Assembly: GCA_041586735.1 (NCBI GenBank)
Contig: JBFGZQ010000003.1
Coordinates: forward strand, 167,932-231,931
Reading direction: 5' to 3'
DNA: 64,000 bases
Origin: Motiliproteus sp041586735
GTDB taxonomy: Bacteria; Pseudomonadota; Gammaproteobacteria; Pseudomonadales; Balneatricaceae
Below the pieces are notes generated by a model that saw only the letters and a program-made list of their open reading frames with translations, ran no database searches and was not told the origin of the DNA. This document shows positions 51,637-60,653 of the stretch, in pieces. How positions within the stretch are numbered: position 1 is the first letter of the stretch; each line of letters begins with the position of its first letter. Made by a program: the position numbers and the translations under genes.

Positions 51637-53500
51637 GGCTACCTCTCGTTAGCTTAACGCCGGAGCTCTTCACTTTAACGTCGGAGCTCTTCACCTTAAC
51701 ATCAGCGTTCTCCTCAGGCACCGCTCTGCCCAGCGGCAGACGAATTCTGAAACAGGCCCCCTGATCCGGTTGATCAACAATTTCCACCGATCCCCGGTGT
51801 CGCAACAGGATGCTCTGTAAGTTACACAATCCCAGACCACCTCCAGCTGGCTTGGTGGTATAGAAGGGATCAAATAACTTATCGCGATCTTGCGGACGAA
51901 TACCGCAACCCGTATCACAGACCTCGATGCAAAGCTGTCCGTCCGCCGTGGTACCCACAATAGACAGCTGTTTTTGGCCGCTAACGTCCTTCATCGCTGT
52001 CAAGGCGTTGAGCACCAGATTGAGCAACACCTGCTCAATCTGGCCGGCATCGCACACCAGCTGCAGCGGACTGGGCATACTGATCGTAACGGCCACGTGC
52101 TCCTCTTCAAAGCGCTGGGCTAATAGCAGATGTACCTGCTGGACAATATCGTTGAGGTCGCAACTCTCGAGTCGCAAAGGGCCTGGACGGGCAAAATCCA
52201 TGACATCACTCAGCAAGCGGTTGAGTCGTAAAATTTCACGGTCGATGATAGAAAAGTGCTCTTGCAAGCGCCCCTCCGGCTGCCATTTTTTGGTAATCAT
52301 TTTGATGTTCATACGAATGGCTGATAAGGGGTTGCGAATTTCATGGGTCAGCCCCAGGGCTAGATGACCGACGGCGGCTAGTTTTTTGGATTCCAGCAAC
52401 TCATCAAAGGTGTCTTCAAGCTGAGAACGAGCCTTGGCCAAATCACCGGTACGCACCTCAACCTGACGCCTGAGCATCCAGTTCCAAGCCAATAGCAGGC
52501 CACAGATAATCACGGTGCCCGTCAGAATACTAATAGCCAGTGTCAGCGAAAATGTCTCCTGCCGACTCAGAAAAGAAGATAGCTGCTGATCCACTTCGCG
52601 CTCGGGTGTTGCCACACCAATAAACCATAGATAATCACCGACCTGCAGGGTTTGGTAGCCAAGCAATTTTCGTACTGCGCGGCTGGGATCGGCAGGGTCT
52701 TCGTAACTGTACCAATCGGTACCACCGCCGGATCTGACAGAGGTCAGCAGTGTATAAAGCTTCGGCCATTGTGGCAGAAATGCCTCCTCGAAGCTGCGCC
52801 CAGCCACCGCACCATGAGGATCAACCAGCAGGGTCTTATTATTGATATCCACTAGCCAGGCATAACCATGCTCACCGATCCGGACCGGTAGAATATGTTG
52901 CCTGGCCAACGCATCGAAATTGATGGTAAACATCGCTACGCCCTTAAAGTCGCCGTTTTCGGCATAGATGCCCTGAGCCACGATCAGCGCCTTATCGCCG
53001 CGATTCTGGCCTCCCTCAACCTGGTAAAAGGGAGACACATACATCTGCTCAGCCTTATCGTTGCTCTTGGCCCAGCGGTAATAATCTCGCCAGGCATAAT
53101 TACGCCCAAGCGTGTAGGGGTCCGGGGGTTGAATCGCGACCACGGTGCCGGCACTGTCAAACACCACCAGGTCGATGATGGCCGAATCTGCCAGGCTTTG
53201 GTTAAGCTTGCTCAGGCTACCGCGAATCTCCTGCACCCGCGCCGCATCAACCCGATGACCCTCAAAGAGACTAACCACCAGACCCAGACTACGTTTCAGG
53301 GTGACGAAAAAACCCTCAACCGCCTCCGATGCCTGTTCGGCCATCAGCTGTTGCTGACGATTGTATTGCTCAAAGAACTGCTCTCTGGCTTCCTGGCGCA
53401 CCGCATCGGTGGCTAACAGAATACCGTAAAGCGCAGCCATGCTCATGGCGATCAGAATAAATAACAACGTCCACAATTTGAGGGGGCGAATCCGTGTCAT
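51629..53500 (-). CDS. Membrane sensor histidine kinase with extracellular Cache-like domain
   Basis: 623 residues. Two membrane helices (LLFILIAMSMAALYGILLAT and SLTLAISILTGTVIICGLLL) bracket a periplasmic sensory part of about 270 residues resembling a double Cache domain (NYAWRDYYRWAKS, GVAMFTINFDALA). The cytoplasmic part has the phospho-acceptor H in LTHEIRNPLSAIRMN and an ATPase domain with NLVLNALTAM, DTGCGIRP and GGGLGLCNLQSILL. Partner of the overlapping NtrC-type gene. The ligand may be benzoate, by location only. The C-terminal tail carries a duplicated VKVKSSD heptad. Confidence 0.9.
   Translation of the reverse strand: MTRIRPLKLWTLLFILIAMSMAALYGILLATDAVRQEAREQFFEQYNRQQQLMAEQASEAVEGFFVTLKRSLGLVVSLFEGHRVDAARVQEIRGSLSKLNQSLADSAIIDLVVFDSAGTVVAIQPPDPYTLGRNYAWRDYYRWAKSNDKAEQMYVSPFYQVEGGQNRGDKALIVAQGIYAENGDFKGVAMFTINFDALARQHILPVRIGEHGYAWLVDINNKTLLVDPHGAVAGRSFEEAFLPQWPKLYTLLTSVRSGGGTDWYSYEDPADPSRAVRKLLGYQTLQVGDYLWFIGVATPEREVDQQLSSFLSRQETFSLTLAISILTGTVIICGLLLAWNWMLRRQVEVRTGDLAKARSQLEDTFDELLESKKLAAVGHLALGLTHEIRNPLSAIRMNIKMITKKWQPEGRLQEHFSIIDREILRLNRLLSDVMDFARPGPLRLESCDLNDIVQQVHLLLAQRFEEEHVAVTISMPSPLQLVCDAGQIEQVLLNLVLNALTAMKDVSGQKQLSIVGTTADGQLCIEVCDTGCGIRPQDRDKLFDPFYTTKPAGGGLGLCNLQSILLRHRGSVEIVDQPDQGACFRIRLPLGRAVPEENADVKVKSSDVKVKSSGVKLTRGSHD
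51654..51695. repeat. 21-bp tandem repeat at the 3' end of the kinase gene
   Basis: TTAACGCCGGAGCTCTTCAC-T (51654-51674) is repeated with two changes at 51675-51695, and a third partial unit TTAACATC follows. In frame it encodes the seven-residue unit DVKVKSS twice, outside the catalytic domain. Confidence 0.75.
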
Positions 53501-53898
53501 ATCTCTCTGTAAGGTCTCCCGAAGATGTCACCGCTAACAGGTGCTGCTGGCATGAGCCGGGCAACAGTTACCCAAACGCAAGTCTGAATGCTCGGTGAAG
53601 CAGGAAGCTGTCCCAAGTCTCGCCTTGCACAAGCACTATACTGCATATCAACCGAAATGCTTACACGGATGTCACCTTAATAGTAACAACCATCTATTAT
53701 CATATTACGACCAAAGGAGGGAGAGTCATCGGCACCCGTCCGATTGCCACACAACATCAGTTAGCATGCATATAACCACGACTAACCAGAGACTTATAAG
53801 TCTTTACACGCTGCAACTAATATTTACACGGCACGTAAGACAATGAATATAACAATGATATTTATCACAGCGCAAACACAAGCATGAATCTTATTATA
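53501..53898. promoter_or_regulatory. Divergent intergenic region, kinase side
   Basis: About 400 bases with no credible gene between the histidine kinase and the benzoate-CoA ligase regulatory sites. The promoter of the kinase-regulator pair must lie here on the minus strand. Apart from general AT-richness towards the right, I see nothing I can name. Confidence 0.35.
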
Positions 53899-53931
53899 AT
53901 GTTTAATTTCAACACGTTATAAATTAAACAT
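53899..53931. promoter_or_regulatory. Inverted repeat, candidate activator site for bclA
   Basis: ATGTTTAATTT (53899-53909) and AAATTAAACAT (53921-53931) are perfect 11-bp arms with an 11-base spacer. It lies about 45-75 bases upstream of the predicted transcription start, a usual place for NtrC-type activator binding, although often such sites are further away. Confidence 0.55.
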
Positions 53932-53947
53932 GCATCATACTTCACAT

Positions 53948-53964
53948 TTGGCACGCATGTTGTA
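53948..53964 (+). promoter_or_regulatory. Sigma54 (-24/-12) promoter of the benzoate operon
   Basis: TTGGCACGCATGTTGTA matches YTGGCACG-N4-TTGCW at all but one position (TTGT for TTGC). The GG and the -12 G are 12 bases apart, as required. The predicted start is near 53975, about 20 bases before the bclA ATG. Confidence 0.75.
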
Positions 53965-53995
53965 GTATATATTACCAACAATAATAATCGGATGG

Positions 53996-55603
53996 ATGGC
54001 CCTGAAGAAAGTGGGAATCCATGCCGCCCGACTGGAGAGAGTCATGCCAGCAGGAACGGACAGCAACAATTTATATAACGCGGCCGACTACTTTGTCGAT
54101 CGCAACGTACGAGAGGGTCGTGGCAACAATACGGCTGTCATTTGCGAAGATCGAAGCTTTTCCTATTCCCAGATTCAACAGGGGGTCAACCGTTTCGGCA
54201 ACCTACTCCGTTCGCTGGATGTGCGCATGGAAGAACGGGTGGCACTGCTGCTGTTAGATTCAGAAGCCTACCCACAAGCATTTTTTGGCGCGATCAAACT
54301 GGGCGCCGTGCCGGTCTGTCTTAATACGTTAATGCGGGCCAAAGATTACCAGTATTTCCTGAATGACTGTCGTGCACGGGTGCTGGTAGTCGATGCCGAT
54401 TTGAAAAATCATATCGATGCGATTGAGGGGAGCCTGCCCTTCCTTAAACATATCATCGTCGTTAATGGTAAAGCGTCTGAATCCGGAATCGATATGGCCG
54501 AGATGATGGCCCAGCAGCCAGATCAGCTCGAAACTGCGCCGACTTGTGCCGACGATGCCTGTTTCTGGCTGTACAGTTCGGGGACTACCGGGCAGCCAAA
54601 GGGTACGGTTCACCTTCAGCATGACATGGCGTTTTCTGCAGAAGCCTTCGGCAAGCAGGTGCTCGGGGTGCAAGAGAGTGATATCTGTTTTTCGGCCGCC
54701 AAACTGTTCTTCGCCTATGGTCTTGGCAATGGTCTCTATTTTCCTTTCAGTGTCGGCGCTACCGCGGTCTACCTTCCCGATCGCCCAACCCCGGACGCTG
54801 TTTATGATGTGATTGCTCGTCATAAGCCAAGCCTATTCTTTGGCGTACCGACCCTTTACGGCCAGATGCTTGAGACCGAGGGCAAGCTTGACGGTGTCCG
54901 TCTTGGCGTCTCTGCCGGTGAAGCACTACCAGCTGATATCTTTAAGCGCTGGAAAGAGCGCTTCGCTGTCGATATCGTTGATGGCATCGGCTCTACCGAA
55001 ATGGCTCACATCTTTATCACCAATCGTCCTGGCGAGTGCCGCCCAGGTAGTACCGGTCGGTTAGTGCCTGGCTATGAAGCCCGTATCGTCGACGACAGTT
55101 TTCAAGATGTGTCCTGCGGTGAAGTGGGCACCCTGCTGGTGAAAGGTGATAGTGGCGCATCCTGTTATTGGAACAAACACGAGAAAACCAAATCCACGAT
55201 GCTGGGTGATTGGCAGAATACCGGAGACAAATTCTCTTGCGATGAAGATGGCTATTTTTACTACGCTGGCCGTGGTGACGATATGCTTAAAATCGGTGGC
55301 ATCTGGGTGTCCCCTATCGAGGTCGAAGCCTGTCTGATATGCCATCCGGCGGTGCTCGAGTGTGCGGTTGTTCCAGCGATGGACGAAGACAATCTGGTCA
55401 AGCCTAAGGCCTACGTGGTGCTCACCAGCAACAGCCTAAATTTTAATGAACAAGAGCTAGAGCAGGAACTTAAGAATTACGTCAAGACCACGTTAGCCCA
55501 CTACAAATTCCCGCGCTGGGTGGAGTTTGTCGATGAGTTACCCAAAACACCTACCGGCAAGATCAAACGCTTTGAATTGAAAAAGCACGCGTTGGGCCTT
55601 TAA
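53996..55603 (+). CDS. bclA: Benzoate-CoA ligase
   Basis: 535 residues of the ANL adenylating family. It has the P-loop-like YSSGTTGQPKGT near residue 193, AKLFFAYGLGNGLYFPFSVG, GIGSTEMAHIFITNRPG and the C-terminal catalytic lysine in TPTGKIKRFELK. The sequence is closest to benzoate-CoA ligases, which form benzoyl-CoA from benzoate, ATP and CoA. It opens a run of genes for benzoate uptake. The ATG at 53996 with GGATGG just upstream is used. Confidence 0.92.
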   Translation: MALKKVGIHAARLERVMPAGTDSNNLYNAADYFVDRNVREGRGNNTAVICEDRSFSYSQIQQGVNRFGNLLRSLDVRMEERVALLLLDSEAYPQAFFGAIKLGAVPVCLNTLMRAKDYQYFLNDCRARVLVVDADLKNHIDAIEGSLPFLKHIIVVNGKASESGIDMAEMMAQQPDQLETAPTCADDACFWLYSSGTTGQPKGTVHLQHDMAFSAEAFGKQVLGVQESDICFSAAKLFFAYGLGNGLYFPFSVGATAVYLPDRPTPDAVYDVIARHKPSLFFGVPTLYGQMLETEGKLDGVRLGVSAGEALPADIFKRWKERFAVDIVDGIGSTEMAHIFITNRPGECRPGSTGRLVPGYEARIVDDSFQDVSCGEVGTLLVKGDSGASCYWNKHEKTKSTMLGDWQNTGDKFSCDEDGYFYYAGRGDDMLKIGGIWVSPIEVEACLICHPAVLECAVVPAMDEDNLVKPKAYVVLTSNSLNFNEQELEQELKNYVKTTLAHYKFPRWVEFVDELPKTPTGKIKRFELKKHALGL

Positions 55604-55662
55604 TTTTTCAACGTACGTAAAACAACAATAATGTAAATGCGAAAATTCAGGAGCAGCACTCT

Positions 55663-56865
55663 ATGAGCAACTCTTCAAAAACCGGTATCAATCGCCGTAC
55701 TGTATTAAAAGGCGCGGCGGGACTGGCCGCCGCAGCCACCTTCTTCCCTTCCACATTTGCCATCGGCGGACAGGCAAAAGTAAAGGTTGGGCTATTGCTG
55801 CCCCATACCGGCACTTATGCCGAACTGGGTAATAATATCAAAGACGCGCTGGAGTTAAGAATCCAGCAGGCGGGAGGACAGTTGGGAGGCCGGGATGTTG
55901 AATTCGTCAGCATCGATAGTGAAGCCAACCCCTCCAAAGCCTCTGAACTGACCAAGAAGCTAATTAAGAGAGAGAACGTAGACTTCCTAGTGGGCCCGGT
56001 GCATTCGGTGGTCGGTATGTCTATGGCCAAGCAGGCCCGTGAAGACGGCATCATCACTGTCATTCCCAATGCCGGTGCCAACCAGTTGACCGGCTCACTC
56101 TGTGCACCGAACATCTTCCGCACCTCTTTTTCCAGCTTTCAACCCGGCTACCCCGGTGGCAAGGCGATGCTTGAAGATGGCCATAAACGGGTGGTACTGA
56201 TGTACTGGAATTACGGTTTCGGCAAGGAGGTAGCGGCCGCCTTTAAACAGTCCTACCTGGCAGGCGGCGGCACCATTATCAAAGAGATTCCCACTCCATT
56301 TCCGAAAGTGGATTTCCAGGCCTATCTGACCGAAGTAGCGGCCCTTGAGCCGGATGCGGTGTTTACCTTTTACGCGGGCGGCGGTGCCGTTAAATTTGTT
56401 AAAGATTATGCGGCGGCGGGCCTGAACAAGAAAATTCCGCTGTATGGTGCAGGCTTCCTCACTGAAGGCGTGACCGAGGCCCAGGGCGCTGCCGCAGAAG
56501 GGGTACGAACCACCCTGCATTACGCCGACAGCCTGGATCTGCCGGCCAACCATCGTTTCCGTGCTGCCTTCCAGAAAGCATACGGCCGCAATGCTGATGT
56601 TTATGCGGTGCAGGGTTACGATGCCGGCGATCTACTGATTCAGGGGATGGACGCGGTACAGGGTGATACCGCTGCCAGAGCGCAGATGATCACGGCGATG
56701 GAAAATAGCACCATCGATAGCCCTCGCGGCAAGTTCACCTTCTCCAAGTCCCACAATCCGATTCAGAATATCTACCTGCGGGAAGTGATCAACGGCGAAA
56801 ACAGGGTGCTGCGCACCGTCGTAGAAGCGCTGGAAGATCCGGCCGAAGGCTGCACGATCGCTTAA
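55663..56865 (+). CDS. ABC transporter substrate-binding protein (benzoate or related aromatic acid)
   Basis: 400 residues with a twin-arginine signal (NRRTVLKGAAGLAAAATFF), so it is probably exported folded. The mature part is a Leu/Ile/Val-type periplasmic binding fold: VKVGLLLPHTGTYAELGNNI, FLVGPVHSVVGMSMAKQARE and VYAVQGYDAGDLLIQGMDAV. Aromatic acids are a known ligand class of this family, and the neighbour is benzoate-CoA ligase, so benzoate is the likely ligand. Confidence 0.87.
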   Translation: MSNSSKTGINRRTVLKGAAGLAAAATFFPSTFAIGGQAKVKVGLLLPHTGTYAELGNNIKDALELRIQQAGGQLGGRDVEFVSIDSEANPSKASELTKKLIKRENVDFLVGPVHSVVGMSMAKQAREDGIITVIPNAGANQLTGSLCAPNIFRTSFSSFQPGYPGGKAMLEDGHKRVVLMYWNYGFGKEVAAAFKQSYLAGGGTIIKEIPTPFPKVDFQAYLTEVAALEPDAVFTFYAGGGAVKFVKDYAAAGLNKKIPLYGAGFLTEGVTEAQGAAAEGVRTTLHYADSLDLPANHRFRAAFQKAYGRNADVYAVQGYDAGDLLIQGMDAVQGDTAARAQMITAMENSTIDSPRGKFTFSKSHNPIQNIYLREVINGENRVLRTVVEALEDPAEGCTIA

Positions 56866-56888
56866 ACCGTCGTATTCGACCGTTCCGT

Positions 56889-56912
56889 GCTTGCGGCTAA
56901 GCTGCCGCAAGC
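56889..56912 (+). other. Stem-loop between the binding-protein and permease genes
   Basis: GCTTGCGGC (56889-56897) and GCCGCAAGC (56904-56912) form a perfect 9-bp stem with a 6-base loop. It has no U-run. Such hairpins can stabilise the upstream mRNA or partly stop transcription, so that the binding protein is made in excess over the permeases. Confidence 0.6.
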
Positions 56913-56985
56913 GTCCCCCTGCTGCGCAACGCTAGGCCCGTTCTGGCCTGGCCAGCGCTGATAGATTGCTATGAATTGAGGTGGT

Positions 56986-57852
56986 ATGGACAGTTCCTTT
57001 TATCTCATCCAATTGCTCAACGGTATTCAGTACGGCTTTGTACTATTTCTGGTCGCCAGTGGCTTGACCCTGGTCTTCGGTATCATGGGGATCATTAACC
57101 TTGCCCATGGCTCCTTTTACATGATCGGTGCCTATCTGGCGTACTGGTTTACCGGGCTCACGGGTAACCTGTTTATCGGTATCTTGCTAGCATTGCCAGT
57201 CTCGCTGATCCTGGGCTATGCGGTGGAACGACTGGCCATCTCTTATCTGTACCGGCGAGACCATCTGTATCAGGTGTTACTGACCTATGCCTTGATCCTG
57301 ATCTTTAATGAACTGCAGCGCATACTCTGGGGCAGCAATGTCCATAGCGTCGCGATCCCGGAGATCCTTAGCGGCTCCTTTACGCTGACTGAAAACCAAG
57401 CTTATCCGATCTATCGGCTGTTTATTTCTGGCTGCTGCATCGTTATCGCCCTGATCATGTATTGGGTGATTCAGAAAACCCGACTGGGAATGACCATTCG
57501 TGCCGGTGCCAGCGACCGAGAGATGGTGCAATCGCTGGGTATCAACGTAAATCGGCTGTTCGCAGTCGTCTTTAGCCTGGGTGCCACCCTCGCAGCCCTT
57601 GCCGGCATGCTCGCCGCACCGGTCAATACCGTCTATCCGGGTATCGGTGAGGGGGTGCTGATCATCTCGTTTGTGGTGGTGGTGATCGGCGGCATTGGCT
57701 CAATTAAAGGCGCCTTTATCGGTGCCATGCTGATCGGTATTGCCGATACTTTTGGCAAGGTGTTGCTGCCAGAGATGGCCAGCATGGTGGTCTATGCCCT
57801 GATGGCGTTAGTCCTGTTTTGGCGCCCTCAGGGGCTATTTGGTAAGGGGTAA
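56986..57852 (+). CDS. livH: Branched-chain-type ABC permease (LivH)
   Basis: 288 residues, about eight helices. Family features are LLNGIQYGFVLFLVASGLTL, IINLAHGSFYMIGAYLAYW, GMTIRAGASDREMVQSLGIN and VVVIGGIGSIKGAFIGAMLI. It forms the membrane channel with LivM. It starts 120 bases after the binding-protein gene. Confidence 0.92.
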   Translation: MDSSFYLIQLLNGIQYGFVLFLVASGLTLVFGIMGIINLAHGSFYMIGAYLAYWFTGLTGNLFIGILLALPVSLILGYAVERLAISYLYRRDHLYQVLLTYALILIFNELQRILWGSNVHSVAIPEILSGSFTLTENQAYPIYRLFISGCCIVIALIMYWVIQKTRLGMTIRAGASDREMVQSLGINVNRLFAVVFSLGATLAALAGMLAAPVNTVYPGIGEGVLIISFVVVVIGGIGSIKGAFIGAMLIGIADTFGKVLLPEMASMVVYALMALVLFWRPQGLFGKG

Positions 57853-57855
57853 TCT

Positions 57856-58902
57856 ATGCACAAAATAAACCGGCCCATTCTGATGCTGCTGTGCCTTGGC
57901 GCATTGGCACTGGCGTTGTTTCCGATGCTTGGCGACGAGTACTATATCGGCCTGCTGACCAAGATCATGATCCTATCCATCTTTGTCGTCAGCCTCGATC
58001 TGCTGATCGGCTATACCGGTCTAATTAGCTTCGGCCATGCAGCATTCTTCGGAATTGGGGGGTATGTGCTGGCGATTTTCTTCCAGGATGCCGACAGCAT
58101 CAACTACTGGAGCGCGCTATTTCTAGTGCTGGGCTGCACTGCACTGGTGGGGTTGCTAATCGGTTGGTTATGCATTCGTACCTCCGGCGTGTACTTCATC
58201 ATGCTGACGTTGGCCTTTGCGCAGATGTTTTACTACTTCTTTTTCGAATCCCCGCACTTCGGTGGCGACGACGGCATTTTCCTGTTTAGCAAGCCGGAAG
58301 TTACCCTGGGCTCGATACGTTTGTTCGATCTTGAGGATGAACATAGTTTTTATTATTTCGTGCTGGCCTGGCTGGTGGCGATCTACCTGCTGCTGAGCAT
58401 GATTCTCAAAGCCCCTTTCGGCCATGTGATCGTCGCCATCAAGGCTAATGAGCCACGGGTAAGAGCACTGGGCTATCCGACCCAGCGTTACAAGCTGGTC
58501 AGTTTTGTCATTGCCGCCACCCTGGCCGGGCTAGCGGGCTTTCTCGAAGCCGCTCACACCGGTTACGTGACGCCTGCGTATCTGAGCTGGCACGAATCAG
58601 GCATTGCTATGGTGATCGTTATTCTCGGCGGCATGGGTACCCTGTTCGGCCCGATTATTGGCGCCTTTGTGGTTGTGCTGCTGCAGGACTGGCTGCCCAA
58701 TCTCACCGAACACTGGCAGTTACTGATGGGGGCTATCATCATCGCGGTGGTGTTGTTTCTGCCCCAAGGTATTGCCGGGCTACTGTATCGACTCTGTGAG
58801 TATTTCTGGCCATCAACGGCCGAACCCAACCGCCTAACAGACCCTAAACTGACGACCGACGACAACCCCTCCCAGGCCGACGTCAAGGAGCTCTCGCAGT
58901 GA
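57856..58902 (+). CDS. livM: Branched-chain-type ABC permease (LivM)
   Basis: 348 residues with about ten helices. Conserved parts are LIGYTGLISFGHAAFFGIGG, AIKANEPRVRALGYPTQRYK and VILGGMGTLFGPIIGAF. The C-terminal tail is hydrophilic (TDDNPSQADVKELSQ). It is 3 bases after livH and overlaps livG by 4 bases. Confidence 0.92.
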   Translation: MHKINRPILMLLCLGALALALFPMLGDEYYIGLLTKIMILSIFVVSLDLLIGYTGLISFGHAAFFGIGGYVLAIFFQDADSINYWSALFLVLGCTALVGLLIGWLCIRTSGVYFIMLTLAFAQMFYYFFFESPHFGGDDGIFLFSKPEVTLGSIRLFDLEDEHSFYYFVLAWLVAIYLLLSMILKAPFGHVIVAIKANEPRVRALGYPTQRYKLVSFVIAATLAGLAGFLEAAHTGYVTPAYLSWHESGIAMVIVILGGMGTLFGPIIGAFVVVLLQDWLPNLTEHWQLLMGAIIIAVVLFLPQGIAGLLYRLCEYFWPSTAEPNRLTDPKLTTDDNPSQADVKELSQ

Positions 58903-59672
58903 GCCAATCTAACCCCAGCGATATCATTCTACGAACCGAATTCCTGTGCAAAAACTTCGGTGGCCTACAGGCCACCCACGAGGTCAGTCTCTCTTTCGAG
59001 CGGGGCAAGGTCCATGTCATCCTGGGCCCTAACGGTGCAGGTAAGACCACGCTGATCAATCTACTATCGGGTGAGCTGGCGCCCTCCAGTGGTAAAATAT
59101 TTTTCAAGGATTACGATATCACCCACGCCTCTGTCGACAAGATTTCACGCATCGGCATCGGCCGCAGCTTTCAAAAAACTAATATTTTCCCAGAGTTTAG
59201 CTGCTTCCAGAACTGCTGGGTCGGCGCGCAATCACGCCTCTCCAGCTCGATGCGTTTTTTCCGACCCGCGCGGCATCTTCGCGAGGTACATCGCCGTACC
59301 GACCGGGCGTTACAGCTATGCGGGTTGTCCAAGCAGCGGAATACCCCCGCATCGGCGATGAGTTACGGCGAACAACGCCAGTTGGAGATCGGCATGATGC
59401 TGGCAACAGAACCGGAGTTGCTGCTGCTTGACGAGCCGTTGGCCGGGATGGGTAGTGACGAGTCGCGACAGATGACAGGACTGCTTAAACAGCTAGCCAA
59501 GGAGCACACCCTGATCCTGATCGAACATGATATGGACGCGGTATTCGCGCTGGCTGACCGACTGACGGTGATGGTTGACGGTACCGAACTGGAAACTGGC
59601 AGCGTCGAGCAGATCCGCAACAGTCAGGCGGTACAGGATGCTTACCTGGGAAGTAGTGAGGAGGTTGCATGA
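58899..59672 (+). CDS. livG: ABC transporter ATPase (LivG)
   Basis: 257 residues. Walker A LGPNGAGKTTLINLL, Q-loop region RSFQKTNIFPEFS, an atypical signature MSYGEQRQLEIG and Walker B LLLLDEPLAGM are present, followed by the H-loop IEHDMDAVF. It energises import with LivF. The 4-base overlaps on both sides show coupling. Confidence 0.93.
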   Translation: MSQSNPSDIILRTEFLCKNFGGLQATHEVSLSFERGKVHVILGPNGAGKTTLINLLSGELAPSSGKIFFKDYDITHASVDKISRIGIGRSFQKTNIFPEFSCFQNCWVGAQSRLSSSMRFFRPARHLREVHRRTDRALQLCGLSKQRNTPASAMSYGEQRQLEIGMMLATEPELLLLDEPLAGMGSDESRQMTGLLKQLAKEHTLILIEHDMDAVFALADRLTVMVDGTELETGSVEQIRNSQAVQDAYLGSSEEVA

Positions 59673-60466
59673 ACGCTGATACGAGTCACCTAGATAGTCC
59701 CGAGGGCGATACCATAGAGAATCCGCTAGTCAGCCCTGAACACCACGGCGATTCCCAGCCGCTGTTGCTGCAAGCCAAGGGCCTGCATACCTACTATGGC
59801 GATAGCCATATCCTCAAAGGCATCAGCCTGAGCATTCATCGTGGCGAAACCATCAGCCTAATGGGTCGTAACGGCATGGGTAAAACGACCACCTTGCGAT
59901 CGTTGCTGGGCTTGACGGCTCCCCGCTCGGGTAGCGTTGAGTTTAACGACGTAGATATTACCGGCTGGCCCACCCATAAGGTGATTCAACGCGGTATCGC
60001 CTACGTCCCGGAAAATCGAGGTATCTTTCCCAATCTGAATGTCAGGGAAAATCTGATCATGGCCGCCCGCCCCGGCATCGACGGTCGCAACGAGTGGCCG
60101 CTGGATCGCATTCTGGAGTATTTCCCCCGGCTCGAGGAGCGTATCGACAATATGGGCAATCAGCTATCAGGAGGAGAGCAGCAGATGCTGACCATCGCCC
60201 GAGCGTTGATGACCAACCCTGACCTGTTAATTCTCGACGAGGCGACTGAAGGGTTAGCCCCACTATTTCGGCGTGAGATCTGGTCGGTAATACGTGATAT
60301 CAAGGCCACAGGCATCGCCACGATCATCGTCGATAAAGATATCAACGCGCTGCTATCGGTCTGCGATAGGAATTACATCCTCAGCAAGGGGGAAGTGGCT
60401 TGGGAGGGTTTCTCACAGGAGCTCAAAGAGCAACCCGAACTGCATAAGCAGTATCTGGGAGTCTAG
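59669..60466 (+). CDS. livF: ABC transporter ATPase (LivF)
   Basis: 265 residues with a roughly 30-residue N-terminal extension (DSPEGDTIENPLVSPEH) that is longer than usual. Walker A MGRNGMGKTTTLRSLL, YVPENRGIFPNLNVRENL, signature LSGGEQQMLTIAR and Walker B LLILDEATEGLAP are intact. The usual H-loop His is replaced: the sequence reads IIVDKDINALLSV. It is the last gene of the importer. Confidence 0.92.
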   Translation: MNADTSHLDSPEGDTIENPLVSPEHHGDSQPLLLQAKGLHTYYGDSHILKGISLSIHRGETISLMGRNGMGKTTTLRSLLGLTAPRSGSVEFNDVDITGWPTHKVIQRGIAYVPENRGIFPNLNVRENLIMAARPGIDGRNEWPLDRILEYFPRLEERIDNMGNQLSGGEQQMLTIARALMTNPDLLILDEATEGLAPLFRREIWSVIRDIKATGIATIIVDKDINALLSVCDRNYILSKGEVAWEGFSQELKEQPELHKQYLGV

Positions 60467-60482
60467 GAGGGCGGACTGACGC

Positions 60483-60535
60483 TGAGCTATGGCCCCCGCT
60501 CGTATTGAGCCTGTAAATAAGTCGGCCATAGCTCA
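60483..60535. terminator. Long inverted repeat after the liv genes
   Basis: TGAGCTATGGCC (60483-60494) and GGCCATAGCTCA (60524-60535) are perfect 12-bp arms with a 29-base loop; outside them GAGGG and CCCTC can extend the pairing. There is no U-run. It may be a factor-dependent terminator or mRNA 3' stabiliser. Confidence 0.5.
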
Positions 60536-60653
60536 CTGTCTCCCTCGCTACGATCAGCCAAGCCCAACAAACTCTAGTAGTTAAGCGCACCTAGCCCCAT
60601 CACCAACAGGACGAATCACTCCAGGCAATCAACTTTTAGAGGCACCAAAGCCC

